Positions 7,967 to 16,512 of a DNA stretch of 64,000 bases are shown here, in pieces. This DNA comes from Minicystis rosea (GTDB taxonomy: Bacteria > Myxococcota_A > Polyangia > Polyangiales > Polyangiaceae). Location: positions 10,276,377-10,340,376 of the forward strand of contig CP016211.1 in NCBI GenBank assembly GCA_001931535.1, written 5' to 3'. Within the stretch, counting starts at the first letter, position 1. Each line of letters starts with the position of its first letter. A program made the position numbers and the translations under genes. The notes beneath the pieces are model-generated. The model searched no databases. It had not been told where the DNA came from and saw only the letters and a list, made by a program, of their open reading frames with translations.

Positions 7967-8881
7967 ATGCGCGTGTTCGTCACTGGTGCATCCGGTTTCA
8001 TCGGCTCCGCGGTCGTCTCCGAGCTCCTCGGCGCGGGCCATCAGGTCGTCGGTCTGGCGCGCTCGGACGCGTCGGCGCAGGCCCTCACGGCCGCGGGGGC
8101 GGAGGTGCAGCGCGGCTCGCTGGAGGACCTCGACAGCCTGCGCGCCGGCGCGGCGAAGTCGGACGGCGTCATCCACCTGGCGTTCATCCACGACTTCTCC
8201 CGGTTCGCGGCCTCGTCGGCGACGGATCGGGCGGCGATCGAGGCGCTCGGCGCCGCGCTCGAAGGGTCCGGCAAGCCGCTCTCCATCGCGTCCGGGGTGC
8301 TCGGGCTGACGCCGGGGCAGGTGGTGACGGAGGCGTTCGAGCCCGCGCCCGACGCGCCCAACCCCCGGCTGGCCGGCGTCCGGGCGGCGCTCTCGTTCGT
8401 CGAGCGCGGCGTGCGCACGTCCATCGTGCGGCTGCCGCCGTCGGTCCACGGCGAGGGCGACCACGGCTTCGTGCCGCACCTCATCAACATGGCGCGCGCC
8501 AAGGGCGTCGCCGCGTACGTCGGCGATGGCGCGAGCCGCTGGCCCGCCGTGCACGTGCGCGACGCGGCTCGCCTCTTCCGGCTCGCGCTCGAGCGCGCCC
8601 CCGCGGGCGCGCGGCTCCATCCCGTCGGCGACGAGGGCGTGCCCACCCGCGACATCGCGGGCGCCATCGGTCGCCGGCTGGGCGTCCCCGTCGCCTCGAA
8701 GACCCCGGCCGAGGCGGCCGAGTACGTCGGCTTCCTGGCGCCGCTCCTCGCGCTCGATTCGCCCGCGTCGGGCGCGATCACGCGCGAGCTGCTCGACTGG
8801 CGCCCCACCGAGCCCGGCCTCCTCGCCGACCTCGACGGCGATCACTACTTCGCGACCGGCGCTCGCTCCGAGGTCGCGTGA
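7967..8881 (+). CDS. NAD(P)-dependent epimerase/dehydratase-like protein (atypical SDR)
   Basis: A 304-residue extended-SDR-type protein starting MRVFVTGASGFIGSAVV, with the TGxxGFxG nucleotide-binding motif at residues 7-14. Later segments (VIHLAF, SIVRLPPSVHGEGDHGFVP, VHVRDAARLFRLALE) fit the NmrA/epimerase-like group that includes proteins of the YwnB and isoflavone-reductase type. The classical YxxxK is not obvious, so it may be an atypical member. It is the first gene of an operon: the next gene starts at a GTG that overlaps its stop. Likely induced through the divergent TetR. Confidence 0.85.
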   Translation: MRVFVTGASGFIGSAVVSELLGAGHQVVGLARSDASAQALTAAGAEVQRGSLEDLDSLRAGAAKSDGVIHLAFIHDFSRFAASSATDRAAIEALGAALEGSGKPLSIASGVLGLTPGQVVTEAFEPAPDAPNPRLAGVRAALSFVERGVRTSIVRLPPSVHGEGDHGFVPHLINMARAKGVAAYVGDGASRWPAVHVRDAARLFRLALERAPAGARLHPVGDEGVPTRDIAGAIGRRLGVPVASKTPAEAAEYVGFLAPLLALDSPASGAITRELLDWRPTEPGLLADLDGDHYFATGARSEVA

Positions 8882-9951
8882 GCGCGGCGAAGGAGATCTG
8901 GATCCTCGGCGCCGCGGGCCGGTGCGGGAGCGCGATCGCCCGGAGCCTGGCCGAGCGGCAGCTCTCGCCCGTGCTCGTCGGGCGAGATGCCGCGCGCCTC
9001 GGCGAGCTCGCGCGCACGATGCCGGGCGAGCCGCGGACCGTCGTCGCCGCGACGTTCGAGGCGACGCTGGAGGCGCTCGCCCACGACACGCCCGCGGTCG
9101 TGGTGAACACGGTCGGTCCCTTCGGCACGACGGCGCTGCCCGTGGTACGGGCGTGCGCGAAGGGCACCCACTACGTCGACCTCTCCAACGAGCTGCTCGG
9201 CGTCGTCGACTTCCTCGCGCTGCACGAGGAGGCGGCGGCCGCCGGCAAGTGCGTGGTGACGGGCGCGGGGTTCGGCTTCGTCGCGACCGAGAGCGTCGTG
9301 CGGAAGCTCTGCCAAGGCCGGCCCACGCCTTCACGCGTGCGCGTCGACGCGGTGCCGTTCATCGCCGGGGGCGACGCCGTCCTCGGCGACGCGCTGGCCG
9401 CGAGCTTGGTCGACAGCCTCGCCGCCGGCGGACGGAAGTACGCGAACGGCAAGCTGGTGCGCGCGCGTGCCGGGGGCGACGCCGAAGCGCTCACCCTGCC
9501 CGACGGCGCGCGCGTCGTGACCGGGAGCGCGCCCACCGGAGACCTCGAAGCCGCTCGACGCGCGAGCGGCGCGCCCTTCGTGGTCGCCGGATCGAGCGAG
9601 ATCCCGAGCACGCCGCTCACCCGCGTGGTCCTGTCGATCCTCTCGGCGCTCGCCTCGATCCGCCCGCTGCGCGACCTCCTCGTGCGACGGCTCGCCCAGG
9701 TGCGCTCGCCCCCCGCCAAGAAGGATGGCGGCACCTCCTGGGGGCACGCGCGCGTGGCGTGGCCGGACGGCGTGGCTCGCGAAGGCTGGCTGCGCACCGG
9801 CGACGGCATGACCTTCACGGCCAACGTCGCCGCCGAGGTCGCAGCCCGCCTCGCGCAAGGCGGCCATCCGCCCGGCGCCTACACGCCCGGCGCGCTGTTC
9901 GGAGCCGAGATCGCGGAAGCAGCCGGCGCGGAGATCACCCTCGACGCATGA
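8878..9951 (+). CDS. Saccharopine dehydrogenase-like NAD(P)-binding protein
   Basis: 357 residues beginning at a GTG that overlaps the stop of the epimerase gene (GTGA), so the two are translationally coupled. The N terminus EIWILGAAGRCGSAIARSL is a GxxGxxG Rossmann motif. The following VVVNTVGPFGTTALPVVRAC is the hallmark of the saccharopine dehydrogenase/trans-acting enoyl reductase family (pattern N-x-x-GPF). True lysine metabolism is unlikely; members in actinobacteria and myxobacteria act in lipid or secondary metabolism. Paired with a second NAD(P)-binding protein under a TetR, it may take part in detoxifying or reducing a small hydrophobic compound (inference). Confidence 0.85.
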   Translation: MSAAKEIWILGAAGRCGSAIARSLAERQLSPVLVGRDAARLGELARTMPGEPRTVVAATFEATLEALAHDTPAVVVNTVGPFGTTALPVVRACAKGTHYVDLSNELLGVVDFLALHEEAAAAGKCVVTGAGFGFVATESVVRKLCQGRPTPSRVRVDAVPFIAGGDAVLGDALAASLVDSLAAGGRKYANGKLVRARAGGDAEALTLPDGARVVTGSAPTGDLEAARRASGAPFVVAGSSEIPSTPLTRVVLSILSALASIRPLRDLLVRRLAQVRSPPAKKDGGTSWGHARVAWPDGVAREGWLRTGDGMTFTANVAAEVAARLAQGGHPPGAYTPGALFGAEIAEAAGAEITLDA

Positions 9952-9973
9952 AGCAGCCGCAAGCGACAGCGCC

Positions 9974-10804
9974 TCAGCGACGGGTGAGGAAGCGATCGCG
10001 CATGCCCGCGATGTACGCGGCCTCCGAGGTCTCGCGGCGCGCCTTCACCAGCGGCTCGATGTCCGGCGTGGCCACGTAGCGGAGCCGATCGGTGCCATCG
10101 GTGGCGGCGTCGAAGATGGCGGCGGCCACGTGCTCCGAAGTGGCGAGGCGGGCGCCGCGCAGCTTCGCGAAGACCTCGTGCGTGTCGGCGACGAAGGCCG
10201 CGTAGTCGGGGATCGCTTGGGTGCGCTGGGCCTCCGCGGCGCTGCGCTCGCCGAAGCGCGTGGTGGTGACGCCGCCGGGCTCCAGGATCTTCACCACGAT
10301 GCCCTGCGAGAGGAGCTCGTACGAGAGCGCCTCGGAGAATCCCTCGAGCGCGAACTTGCTGGCGCATTACCCGGAGAGCATCGGCAAGGTGAACACGCCC
10401 GCGCCCGACGACACGTTGACGATCACGCCGCGACGGCGCTCGCGCATGTGCGGCAGCACGGCGCGCGTGACATCCATCACGCCGAAGACGTTGACGTCGA
10501 ACTGCTCCTGGATGCGCTCGCGCGGCGTCTCCTCGAACACGCCGAAGAGCCCGAAGCCCGCGTTGTTGACGAGCACGTCGATCGGGCCGAACCGCGCGAT
10601 GCCCGCGGCGACGGCCGACTCGATGCTCGCGCGATCCTGCACGTCGAGCCGGGTCACGAGCACGTTGGGCAGCGCGACGAACGCCGCGCCCGCGTCGACG
10701 TTGCGCATGGTGGCCACCACGTTCCATCCCTGCTTGGCGAAGCAGCGCACCGTGTCCGCGCCGAAGCCGGAAGACGCGCCCGTGACGAGTACGGTCTGGT
10801 TCAT
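9974..10804 (-). pseudogene. SDR oxidoreductase with an in-frame stop at the catalytic Tyr codon
   Basis: Reading minus from ATG 10804, the protein starts MNQTVLVTGASSGFGADTVR (TGxxxGxG) and contains NNAGFGLFG and VNVSSGAG, a classical SDR. At codon 146 there is TAA (plus-strand TTA at 10367-10369). The same frame then continues CASKFALEGFSEALSYELL and on to DRFLTRR, 276 codons in all, the normal length for the family. The stop sits exactly where the Tyr of YxxxK (Y-C-A-S-K) belongs. One base change (TAA from TAC or TAT) would explain it. Either the gene is freshly inactivated or the base is wrong in the assembly. It diverges from a LysR gene that may control it. Confidence 0.85.
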
Positions 10805-10894
10805 GAAACCTCCTTGGATGCGGAGGACCTAGATCCCGCCGGCCGTTGCAACAATCCGCCCAATACCGGATGCTCTGATGCAGGTCTTCGAACA

Positions 10895-11803
10895 ATGCGT
10901 CAGCCCGCCATCACCGAGCTCCGCGCCGCCGTCGCCGTCGCCTCGCACCTCAGCTTCCGCGCGGCGGCCCGCGAGCTCCGGATGTCGCCGTCCGCGCTCA
11001 GCCACGCCATCGCCGTGCTCGAGGAGCGGCTCGGGGTGCGCTTGTTCCATCGCACGACGCGCAGCGTGGCGCTCACGCCGGCGGGCGAGCGGTTCTTCGA
11101 GCGCGTGGGGCCGGCGCTGCGCGAGATCGCCGAGGCCGTGACGAGCGCCGGCGAAGCGCGCGGCGAGCCCGCGGGCACGCTGCGGATCAACGCATCGAGC
11201 GGCGCCGCGCGGTACGTGCTCTTACCGCTCGTCCTCGCGTACAGCCGGCGCTACCCGCGCGTGCAGGTCGAGCTCACGACCGAGAACCGCTTCGTGGATC
11301 TGGTGGCCGAGGGCTACGACCTCGGCGTCCGGACGATCGACACGGTGCCGAAGGACATGATCGCGGTGCCCTGCAGCCCGCCGATCCGCTTCGCGGTCGT
11401 GGGCGCTCCTTCGTACTTCGAGACGCGGCCGCGCCCGACCCATCCATCGGACCTCCGCGATCACGCGTGCCTCCGCCTGCGCTCGTCGCGGGGCACGCCC
11501 TTCCCGTGGGACTTCGAGCGCAGCGGGCAGGAGCTCGCGCTCGACGTGCAGGGGCCGCTGCTCTTCGACGACGACGAGCTGATCCTGCTCGCGGCCCGAC
11601 GCGGCGCGGGCCTCGCGTACACGACCGAGTGGGCCATCAAGGACGACGTGCGCGCGGGCACCCTCGTGCGCGTGCTGCGCGAGTGGACGCCGCCCTACCC
11701 CGGCCTCTGCTTGTTCTATCCCGGGCACCGGCTCGTGCCCGCGACGGTGCGCGCGTTCGTGGCGCTCTGCCGCGCGCCCAAGCGAGCGAAGAAGAAGCCG
11801 TGA
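10895..11803 (+). CDS. LysR family transcriptional regulator
   Basis: 302 residues. The winged HTH is at the N terminus (FRAAARELRMSPSALSHAIA then VLEERLGVRLFHRTTRSVAL, residues about 20-60), followed by the periplasmic-binding-protein-like effector domain ending in ARRGAGLAYTTEWAIKDDV. The start is the ATG of MRQPAITELRAAVA; longer readings run back into the divergent SDR gene. LysR proteins usually regulate the divergent neighbour, here the SDR gene broken by a stop codon, so the regulator may have lost its target. Confidence 0.92.
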   Translation: MRQPAITELRAAVAVASHLSFRAAARELRMSPSALSHAIAVLEERLGVRLFHRTTRSVALTPAGERFFERVGPALREIAEAVTSAGEARGEPAGTLRINASSGAARYVLLPLVLAYSRRYPRVQVELTTENRFVDLVAEGYDLGVRTIDTVPKDMIAVPCSPPIRFAVVGAPSYFETRPRPTHPSDLRDHACLRLRSSRGTPFPWDFERSGQELALDVQGPLLFDDDELILLAARRGAGLAYTTEWAIKDDVRAGTLVRVLREWTPPYPGLCLFYPGHRLVPATVRAFVALCRAPKRAKKKP

Positions 11804-12011
11804 GCACGTCGCCCTCGAAGGTGCCGGTACGATGAGCCCGCTCGCCGGCGCTCGCGACTGCGGTGTGAGTGGGTCGAGCGCTGCTTTCAGGCTTTCAGCT
11901 TGGTGCAGCTCTTGGTCACTGCAATTCGGCCCGAGGTCAAGCACCTGGCCCGAACGGGACGAGCACGCTCCGCGCGAGCGCGGCCCGATTGCGCTTCTCT
12001 TCCTCGCCGCT

Positions 12012-12416
12012 TCATTCCCCGCAGGACAGGCCCGTCCCCACGCACGCGAGCGTCGGGCTCTTCACGGTGCGACAGCCGGCCATGGGGATCGGCAAACCCG
12101 GAACGGTCACGAAGAGCAACTGCTCCGTGGTGATGTCGTAGAAGAGCGCGTACGGCGCGCCGGCGATGTCGAGGTCGACGTCGATGTAGATGGGATTTTC
12201 GTCGGGAGGCCCGCAGTAGGCCTCCGCCAGCACGGCATCCTTTCGGGGAACGGTGCAGATGCGATCGAGCGTCAGTGCGCAGCCGACGCGCTGGCAGAAG
12301 TCCGCCACACTTTCGGGTCCGCACTCGGGCTCCGCTGCATCGCCTTCACCGCCGCACGAGACGAGGCTCACCAACGCGACGGCGAGCGCGATTTCACGGA
12401 GCACCCGAACGAGCAT
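12012..12416 (-). CDS. Small Cys-containing lipoprotein, unknown
   Basis: 134 residues from MLVRVLREIALAVALVSLVS with Cys directly after, giving a lipobox LVSC at about residue 21. The mature part has seven or more Cys (PECGPES, DFCQRVGCALT, RICTV, AYCGPP, GCRTV, LACVG, LSCGE), likely disulfide-bonded outside the cytoplasm. The family is unknown. An earlier in-frame ATG (12488) exists but would place a hydrophilic 24-residue stretch before the signal peptide, so the shorter start is preferred. The 208 bases between it and the LysR gene hold no recognisable gene. Confidence 0.6.
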   Translation of the reverse strand: MLVRVLREIALAVALVSLVSCGGEGDAAEPECGPESVADFCQRVGCALTLDRICTVPRKDAVLAEAYCGPPDENPIYIDVDLDIAGAPYALFYDITTEQLLFVTVPGLPIPMAGCRTVKSPTLACVGTGLSCGE

Positions 12417-12523
12417 GCGGCCGCACGTCAGCAAGTGACGGACCGGCGAGCTATCCGCGAAAACGAGCCGATCTGCAAACATCCACAAGCAACCGAGGTG
12501 CCTTCACGGCAACGAGGTTGTCG

Positions 12524-13879
12524 TCACGAGCCTTCGCCGCGGATCCGGCGCAGCCGCTCGCTCACCATGCGCTCGTAGCCGCGGTCGGTCGGCTCGTAGA
12601 AGCGGGCGCCTTCGATTTCTTCGGGCAGGTAGGTCTCGCCTTCGGCAACGCCGCCTTCTTCGTCGTGCGCGTAGCGGTAGCCCTGGCCGTAGCCTTCGCC
12701 CTTCATGAGCTTGGTGACGGCGTTGCGCAGCTTCATCGGGACGGGGAGCGCGCCGTGCTCGCGGACCGCGGCCTGCGCGCTCATCCACGCGGTGGTGCAC
12801 GCGTTCGATTTGGGCGCGGTGGCGAGGTAGATGGCGGCCTGCGACATGGCGTAGAGGCCTTCCGGCATGCCGAGGCGACGGAAGGCATTGTCGGAGGCGA
12901 CGGCGACGTCGAGCGCGCGCGGATCGGCGTTGCCGACGTCCTCGCTGGCGAAGATGATCATGCGGCGCAGGATGAAGAGCGGATCGTCGCCGGCCTCGAC
13001 CATGCGCATCATCCAGTAGATGGCGGCGTCCGGATCGGAGCCGCGCATCGATTTGATGAAGGCGCTGATGACGTTGTAGTGCTCCTCGCCGGCCTTGTCG
13101 TAGAGGAGCGTCTTCTGCTCGCCGCTCTGGGCGATGACCTCGCGGGTGATGCGCGTCCCGCCCTCGCGCTCGACCTCGCCGGCCGCGACCTCGAGCGTCG
13201 TCAGCGCGCGGCGCGCGTCGCCTTGGGCGAGGCCCGCGATGGCTTCGAGCGCGTCGTCGTCGGCCTCGAAGGCGCCGGCGAGGCCTTCTGGCGATTCGAG
13301 GGCGCGGCGCATGAGGCGCACGAGCTGCGGCGCCCCGAGGAGCTGCATGCGGAAGACCTTGCAGCGCGAGAGGAGCGGGGCGTTCACCGCGAACGAGGGG
13401 TTCTCGGTGGTGGCGCCGATGAGGGTGATGGTCCCGTCCTCCACGTGCGGGAGGAAGGCGTCCTGCTGAGCCTTGTTGAAGCGGTGGATCTCGTCGACGA
13501 AGAGGATCGTCCGCTTGCCCTCGTACGCGCGGGTCTTGCGGGCCTCGGCGAGGATCTCGCGCAGCTCGGGGATGCCGCCGAGCACCGCGTTGAAGGGGAC
13601 GAAGCGCGCGTTGGTGGTGTGCGCGACGATGCGGGAGAGCGTCGTCTTGCCGGCGCCGGGCGGGCCCCAGAGGATCATCGAGGGCACGCGATCGGCCGCG
13701 ATCGCGCGCGCCAAGAGCTTGCCCTCGCCGAGGAGGTGCTCCTGCCCGACCATGTCGGCGAGCGTGCTCGGGCGCATGCGCTCGGCGAGCGGGACGGCCG
13801 CCTTGAGCTCGGGATGATGGCGGGTGGCGGCTTCGAAGAGCGTGGGGCCGTGGTCGCGGGAAGATCGACGCGCCGACAT
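12524..13879 (-). CDS. rarA: Replication-associated recombination protein A (RarA/MgsA AAA ATPase)
   Basis: 451 residues, the usual size for RarA. It has Walker A GPPGAGKTT, Walker B LFVDEIHRFNKAQQDAFLPH, sensor 1 IGATTENPSF, and the C-terminal DSS1-like/helical domain with MMRMVEAGDDPLFILRRMII and ASEDVGNADP, all highly conserved. It acts at stalled replication forks with single-stranded-DNA-binding protein. The start is the ATG two bases after the stop of a TlpA-like gene, so the two are co-transcribed; a thioredoxin-like lipoprotein ahead of rarA is an accidental or lineage-specific pairing. Confidence 0.97.
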   Translation of the reverse strand: MSARRSSRDHGPTLFEAATRHHPELKAAVPLAERMRPSTLADMVGQEHLLGEGKLLARAIAADRVPSMILWGPPGAGKTTLSRIVAHTTNARFVPFNAVLGGIPELREILAEARKTRAYEGKRTILFVDEIHRFNKAQQDAFLPHVEDGTITLIGATTENPSFAVNAPLLSRCKVFRMQLLGAPQLVRLMRRALESPEGLAGAFEADDDALEAIAGLAQGDARRALTTLEVAAGEVEREGGTRITREVIAQSGEQKTLLYDKAGEEHYNVISAFIKSMRGSDPDAAIYWMMRMVEAGDDPLFILRRMIIFASEDVGNADPRALDVAVASDNAFRRLGMPEGLYAMSQAAIYLATAPKSNACTTAWMSAQAAVREHGALPVPMKLRNAVTKLMKGEGYGQGYRYAHDEEGGVAEGETYLPEEIEGARFYEPTDRGYERMVSERLRRIRGEGS

Positions 13880-13881
13880 GA

Positions 13882-14376
13882 TCACTCCGCGAGCAGCGCG
13901 AGCGCGGCCGCGCGCACGGCCTCCGGCTCGCGGCCGACCCAGCGCACCGTGCCGCTCGCGTCGACGACGAAGGTGAGCGGGATCTGCGAGACGCTGTAGG
14001 CCGGCGCGAGCTTGCCGTCGTCGACGACGACCGGGAAGCTCGTGTTGAGCGACGAGGTCAGCGCATAGGCATCGGCGGGCCGCTCGTCGAGGCTGACGCC
14101 GACGACGCGCAGGCCGGCGTCGCGCTTCTCGCGGTAGAGCGCGTCGAGCTGCGGGAGCGAGTCCTGACAGCCCGGGCACCACGAGGCCCAGAAGTCGATG
14201 ACGGTGACCTTGACCGCGCCCGCGCCGGGGATGCCGACCGAGGTGGGGGCCGCGGCTTCGATCTGCCCGACCGAAGGCGCCTGCGCACCCTTGAGCGGAT
14301 GGCGGAAGGACGCGGGCATGCCGATCGCGCAGCCCGCGATCGCGGTCAGGACGAGCAGGGCCAAGGCGGATCGCAT
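13882..14376 (-). CDS. TlpA/ResA-like thioredoxin-fold lipoprotein
   Basis: 164 residues. The signal peptide MRSALALLVLTAIAGC ends in a lipobox (Cys16). A redoxin domain then carries the active site FWASWCPGCQ (C67-x-x-C70) and the cis-Pro region VSQIPLTFVVD. CPGC rather than CPPC is found in many extracytoplasmic reductases. Likely role: thiol-disulfide exchange in the envelope, for example maintaining cytochrome c or a reductase partner. It lies between yggS and rarA on the same strand and ends two bases before the rarA start. A longer in-frame start would add a hydrophilic leader and is not favoured. Confidence 0.88.
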   Translation of the reverse strand: MRSALALLVLTAIAGCAIGMPASFRHPLKGAQAPSVGQIEAAAPTSVGIPGAGAVKVTVIDFWASWCPGCQDSLPQLDALYREKRDAGLRVVGVSLDERPADAYALTSSLNTSFPVVVDDGKLAPAYSVSQIPLTFVVDASGTVRWVGREPEAVRAAALALLAE

Positions 14377-14410
14377 GCGCCCGGAGCTTACGCGAGCTTG
14401 TGCCTCGGCT

Positions 14411-15115
14411 CTACCGCGCGCCGAAAATGGCCGTGCCCACGCGTACGATCGTGGCGCCTTCCTCGATGGCGACGTGGAAATCATGGGTCATCCCCATCGA
14501 CAGCTCGGGCAGCACGGCCGCGCCGCCGTGCTCGTCGCGGAGCTTCCGCAGCGCCGCGAAGAAGGGGCGCGCGTCCTCGGGATCTTCGGTGTCGGGCGGG
14601 ATGGTCATGAGCCCGATCGCTTCGAGGCTCGACGCCGCCCGGATGGCCGCGAGCACCTCGCCCACCTCGGCCGGCGTGCACCCGCCCTTGCTCGCCTCGC
14701 CCGACACGTTGACCTCGACGAGCACGCGCAGCGAGACGCCCGCGGCCTCGGCGCGCTTGCCGAGCTCGGCCGCGAGATCGGCGCGATCGACGGTGTGCAC
14801 GGCGTACGCGACGGGCGCCACCTGCTTGGCCTTGTTGCGCTGGAGGCGGCCGATGAAGTGCCAGACGATGCCGTCGAGATCGCGGAGCGCCTCGGCCTTG
14901 GCGGCGAGCTCCTGGGCGTAGTTCTCGCCGAACGCGCGCTGGCCCGCCGCGTAGGCTTCGCGAATCGCCTCCGGCGGCTTGGTCTTCGACACCGCGAGGA
15001 GCAGCACCCCGCCCGGACGGCCCGCCTTCGCCGCCGCTGCCTCGACCCGCTGCCGCACGTCCGCGAGGCGCGACGCGACCTCGCTCACCTTCAGTTCCTC
15101 GGACACGCGCGGCAT
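14411..15115 (-). CDS. yggS: YggS-family pyridoxal-phosphate homeostasis protein
   Basis: 234 residues. The PLP-binding Lys lies in LLAVSKTKPPEAIREAY, and the conserved FGENYAQEL, WHFIGRLQRNKAK, VNVSGEASKGG, GLMTIPP and LSMGMTHDFHVAIEEGATIVRVG blocks are all present. These cover the whole alanine-racemase-like barrel. The protein buffers free PLP and has no racemase activity in known members. The start MPRVSEELKVSEV is chosen because the extra N-terminal stretch of the longest frame lies in the leader. It heads a same-strand series yggS, TlpA-like, rarA. Confidence 0.95.
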   Translation of the reverse strand: MPRVSEELKVSEVASRLADVRQRVEAAAAKAGRPGGVLLLAVSKTKPPEAIREAYAAGQRAFGENYAQELAAKAEALRDLDGIVWHFIGRLQRNKAKQVAPVAYAVHTVDRADLAAELGKRAEAAGVSLRVLVEVNVSGEASKGGCTPAEVGEVLAAIRAASSLEAIGLMTIPPDTEDPEDARPFFAALRKLRDEHGGAAVLPELSMGMTHDFHVAIEEGATIVRVGTAIFGAR

Positions 15116-15196
15116 CCTACTCCGCGCGGAGCGGACGGCGACCGGAGGCGTGGAGGGCCACGAACGGATCCGGCCCGACCGCGGCCCATTGCGTCC

Positions 15197-15251
15197 GCAC
15201 AAGTGCCGACTTGTGCCGTACACGGATCGACGATCCCGAGCTTTCTCGGGA
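15197..15251. promoter_or_regulatory. Paired inverted repeats upstream of the first FNPQPEPPGD lipoprotein
   Basis: GCACAAGT and ACTTGTGC (15197-15216) form an 8-bp stem around GCCG. TCCCGAG and CTCGGGA (15234-15251) form a 7-bp stem around CTTT. The same two-part arrangement, with compensating base changes and nearly the same spacing, precedes the paralogous gene downstream, so it is likely functional DNA or leader RNA. Confidence 0.55.
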
Positions 15252-15328
15252 AATCACGGGCCCGCAGCCTGGCGCAGGGCTTGCTCGGTGGCCTCGGCCC
15301 CCGATATCGATGGGGGTGTGGGTGAGCG

Positions 15329-15664
15329 ATGATGATGCGAAGACTCCTCCTGCTCGGCGCTCTGGTCGGCACCGCGCTCGTCGCGGGCTGCTTCTCCAAA
15401 ACCGACCCGAGCTCGGGGTGCTTCAACCCGCAGCCGGAGCCCCCGGGCGACGAGTGCGGCTCGGGCGGCAGCCTCGGCGGCGCAGGCGGCGGCGGCGGTG
15501 CCGGTGGTGAGGGCGGCGGCGAAGACACGAGCAGCAGCTCCAGCTCCAGCAGCGCGAGCTCCAGCTCCAGCGCGAGCAGCTCCAGCTCCAGCGCGAGCAG
15601 CTCCAGCTCCAGCAGCGCGAGCTCCAGCTCCAGCAGCGCGAGCAGCTCCAGCGGTGGAGGCTGA
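15329..15664 (+). CDS. Ser-rich lipoprotein, paralogue A (FNPQPEPPGD family)
   Basis: 111 residues. The signal MMMRRLLLLGALVGTALVAG ends at a lipobox Cys (AGC). The mature N terminus contains CFNPQPEPPGDECGSGG, then a Gly-rich run and a long poly-Ser tail with occasional Ala (about 45 residues) encoded mostly by AGC/TCC codons, ending SSGGG. There is no folded domain. It looks like a surface tether or a remnant of one. The FNPQPEPPGD block is shared with the next gene, so the pair arose by duplication. Three tandem ATGs allow small start shifts. Confidence 0.7.
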   Translation: MMMRRLLLLGALVGTALVAGCFSKTDPSSGCFNPQPEPPGDECGSGGSLGGAGGGGGAGGEGGGEDTSSSSSSSSASSSSSASSSSSSASSSSSSSASSSSSSASSSSGGG

Positions 15665-15720
15665 CGAGCCGTAGGTCGCCATTCGTCCACATCGAGCCGA
15701 CTGCGGATCCGCGCGTCCGG

Positions 15721-15780
15721 ACACGTGCCAACGTGTGCCGAGCGCCCGACCAAGGAAGATGATCTTTCTCGAAAGATCAT
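15721..15780. promoter_or_regulatory. Paired inverted repeats upstream of the second FNPQPEPPGD lipoprotein
   Basis: ACACGT and ACGTGT (15721-15736) flank GCCA. ATGATCTTTC and GAAAGATCAT (15759-15780) form a perfect 10-bp stem with a TC centre. The order and spacing mirror the element upstream of the first paralogue, and both second stems contain CTTTCTCG, 43-44 bases after the start of the first stem. Confidence 0.55.
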
Positions 15781-15865
15781 GCTATCTCGGGCGTGGCGTG
15801 AGGGTTGCAGAATGCCTCCCGCCCCATCGGGGTGCCCGATTGGCTTCGGCTTGGTGTGTGAGGCG

Positions 15866-16201
15866 ATGGCGATGCGAAGATTCCTCGTTCTCGGCGCAGT
15901 GCTCGTCGCGGGCTGCATCTTCAATCCCCAGCCGGAGCCCCCGGGCGACTACAGCGCAGGCGGCGGCTCCGGTACCAGCGCCAGCAGCGGCGGCACCAAC
16001 AGTGACGGCGGCTACGGCGGCGCCGGCACCGGCGGCGCCGAGGACGGGGGCGGCAGCTTCACCACCAGCAACAGCGCTTCGAGCAGCAGCTCGAGCGGTT
16101 CGGGCGGCGGAGGCGGCGGCGAGGACGCGGGCATCGGCGGCGCGACGGCGGACGGCGGCACCGAAGATGACGGCGGCGACCGGGGCACCGACGCCGGCTG
16201 A
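15866..16201 (+). CDS. Gly/Ser-rich lipoprotein, paralogue B (FNPQPEPPGD family)
   Basis: 111 residues from MAMRRFLVLGAVLVAGC, a short lipoprotein signal (lipobox VAGC). The mature start IFNPQPEPPGDYSAGGG matches paralogue A, and the rest is low-complexity Gly/Ser/Thr with acidic residues (EDAGIGGATADGGTEDDGGD). There is no catalytic domain. Such proteins in myxobacteria are typically envelope-anchored linkers of unknown role. A longer frame reaches back to 15725 through the upstream inverted repeats, but it lacks a signal at its N terminus and is not favoured. Confidence 0.7.
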   Translation: MAMRRFLVLGAVLVAGCIFNPQPEPPGDYSAGGGSGTSASSGGTNSDGGYGGAGTGGAEDGGGSFTTSNSASSSSSSGSGGGGGGEDAGIGGATADGGTEDDGGDRGTDAG

Positions 16202-16210
16202 AGCTCCGAA

Positions 16211-16302
16211 GACGCACGCCGCGTGGCCGTAGGCTTTCAGCTACGATCACACGCGGCGACGCACGCGCGGCCGTAGGATTTCACCTGCGAGCACACGCGG
16301 CG
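16211..16302. repeat. Imperfect direct repeat (two copies, about 46 bp) in a gene-free stretch
   Basis: 16211-16257 and 16258-16302 share GACGCACGC, CGGCCGTAGG (first copy TGGCCGTAGG), TTTCA and ACACGCGGCG in the same order and abut each other. The whole gap 16202-16512 shows no credible gene and nothing else that stands out. Confidence 0.6.
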
Positions 16303-16512
16303 ATCGAGGCGCCGCGCAGCACATCACGTCAGGCATCGGAGCTCGCGACAGCGAGCGGGCTTCGATGAGCCCGGGCCACGCTCGACGCTTCCGATGGCGT
16401 GGAGCGGATGGCTCGGAGACGAGATCGACGCTGGCCCCTCGCGGGATGCGAGGTGCTCACGCGTCGTTGCTCGTTCTCCTCGAATCGAAGCGGGCTTTGC
16501 TCGTGGAGAGGC

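Noticed and set aside
11809..12011. Possible gene remnant or MerR-type promoter after the LysR gene
   Set aside because: Only short direct repeats (TTTCAG) and no symmetric operator or frame with a start; nothing supportable.
15541..15660. Poly-Ser tract as a variable-number repeat
   Set aside because: It is in frame with a lipoprotein and uses several Ser codons with interspersed Ala, so it reads as a low-complexity linker; slippage is possible but not shown.
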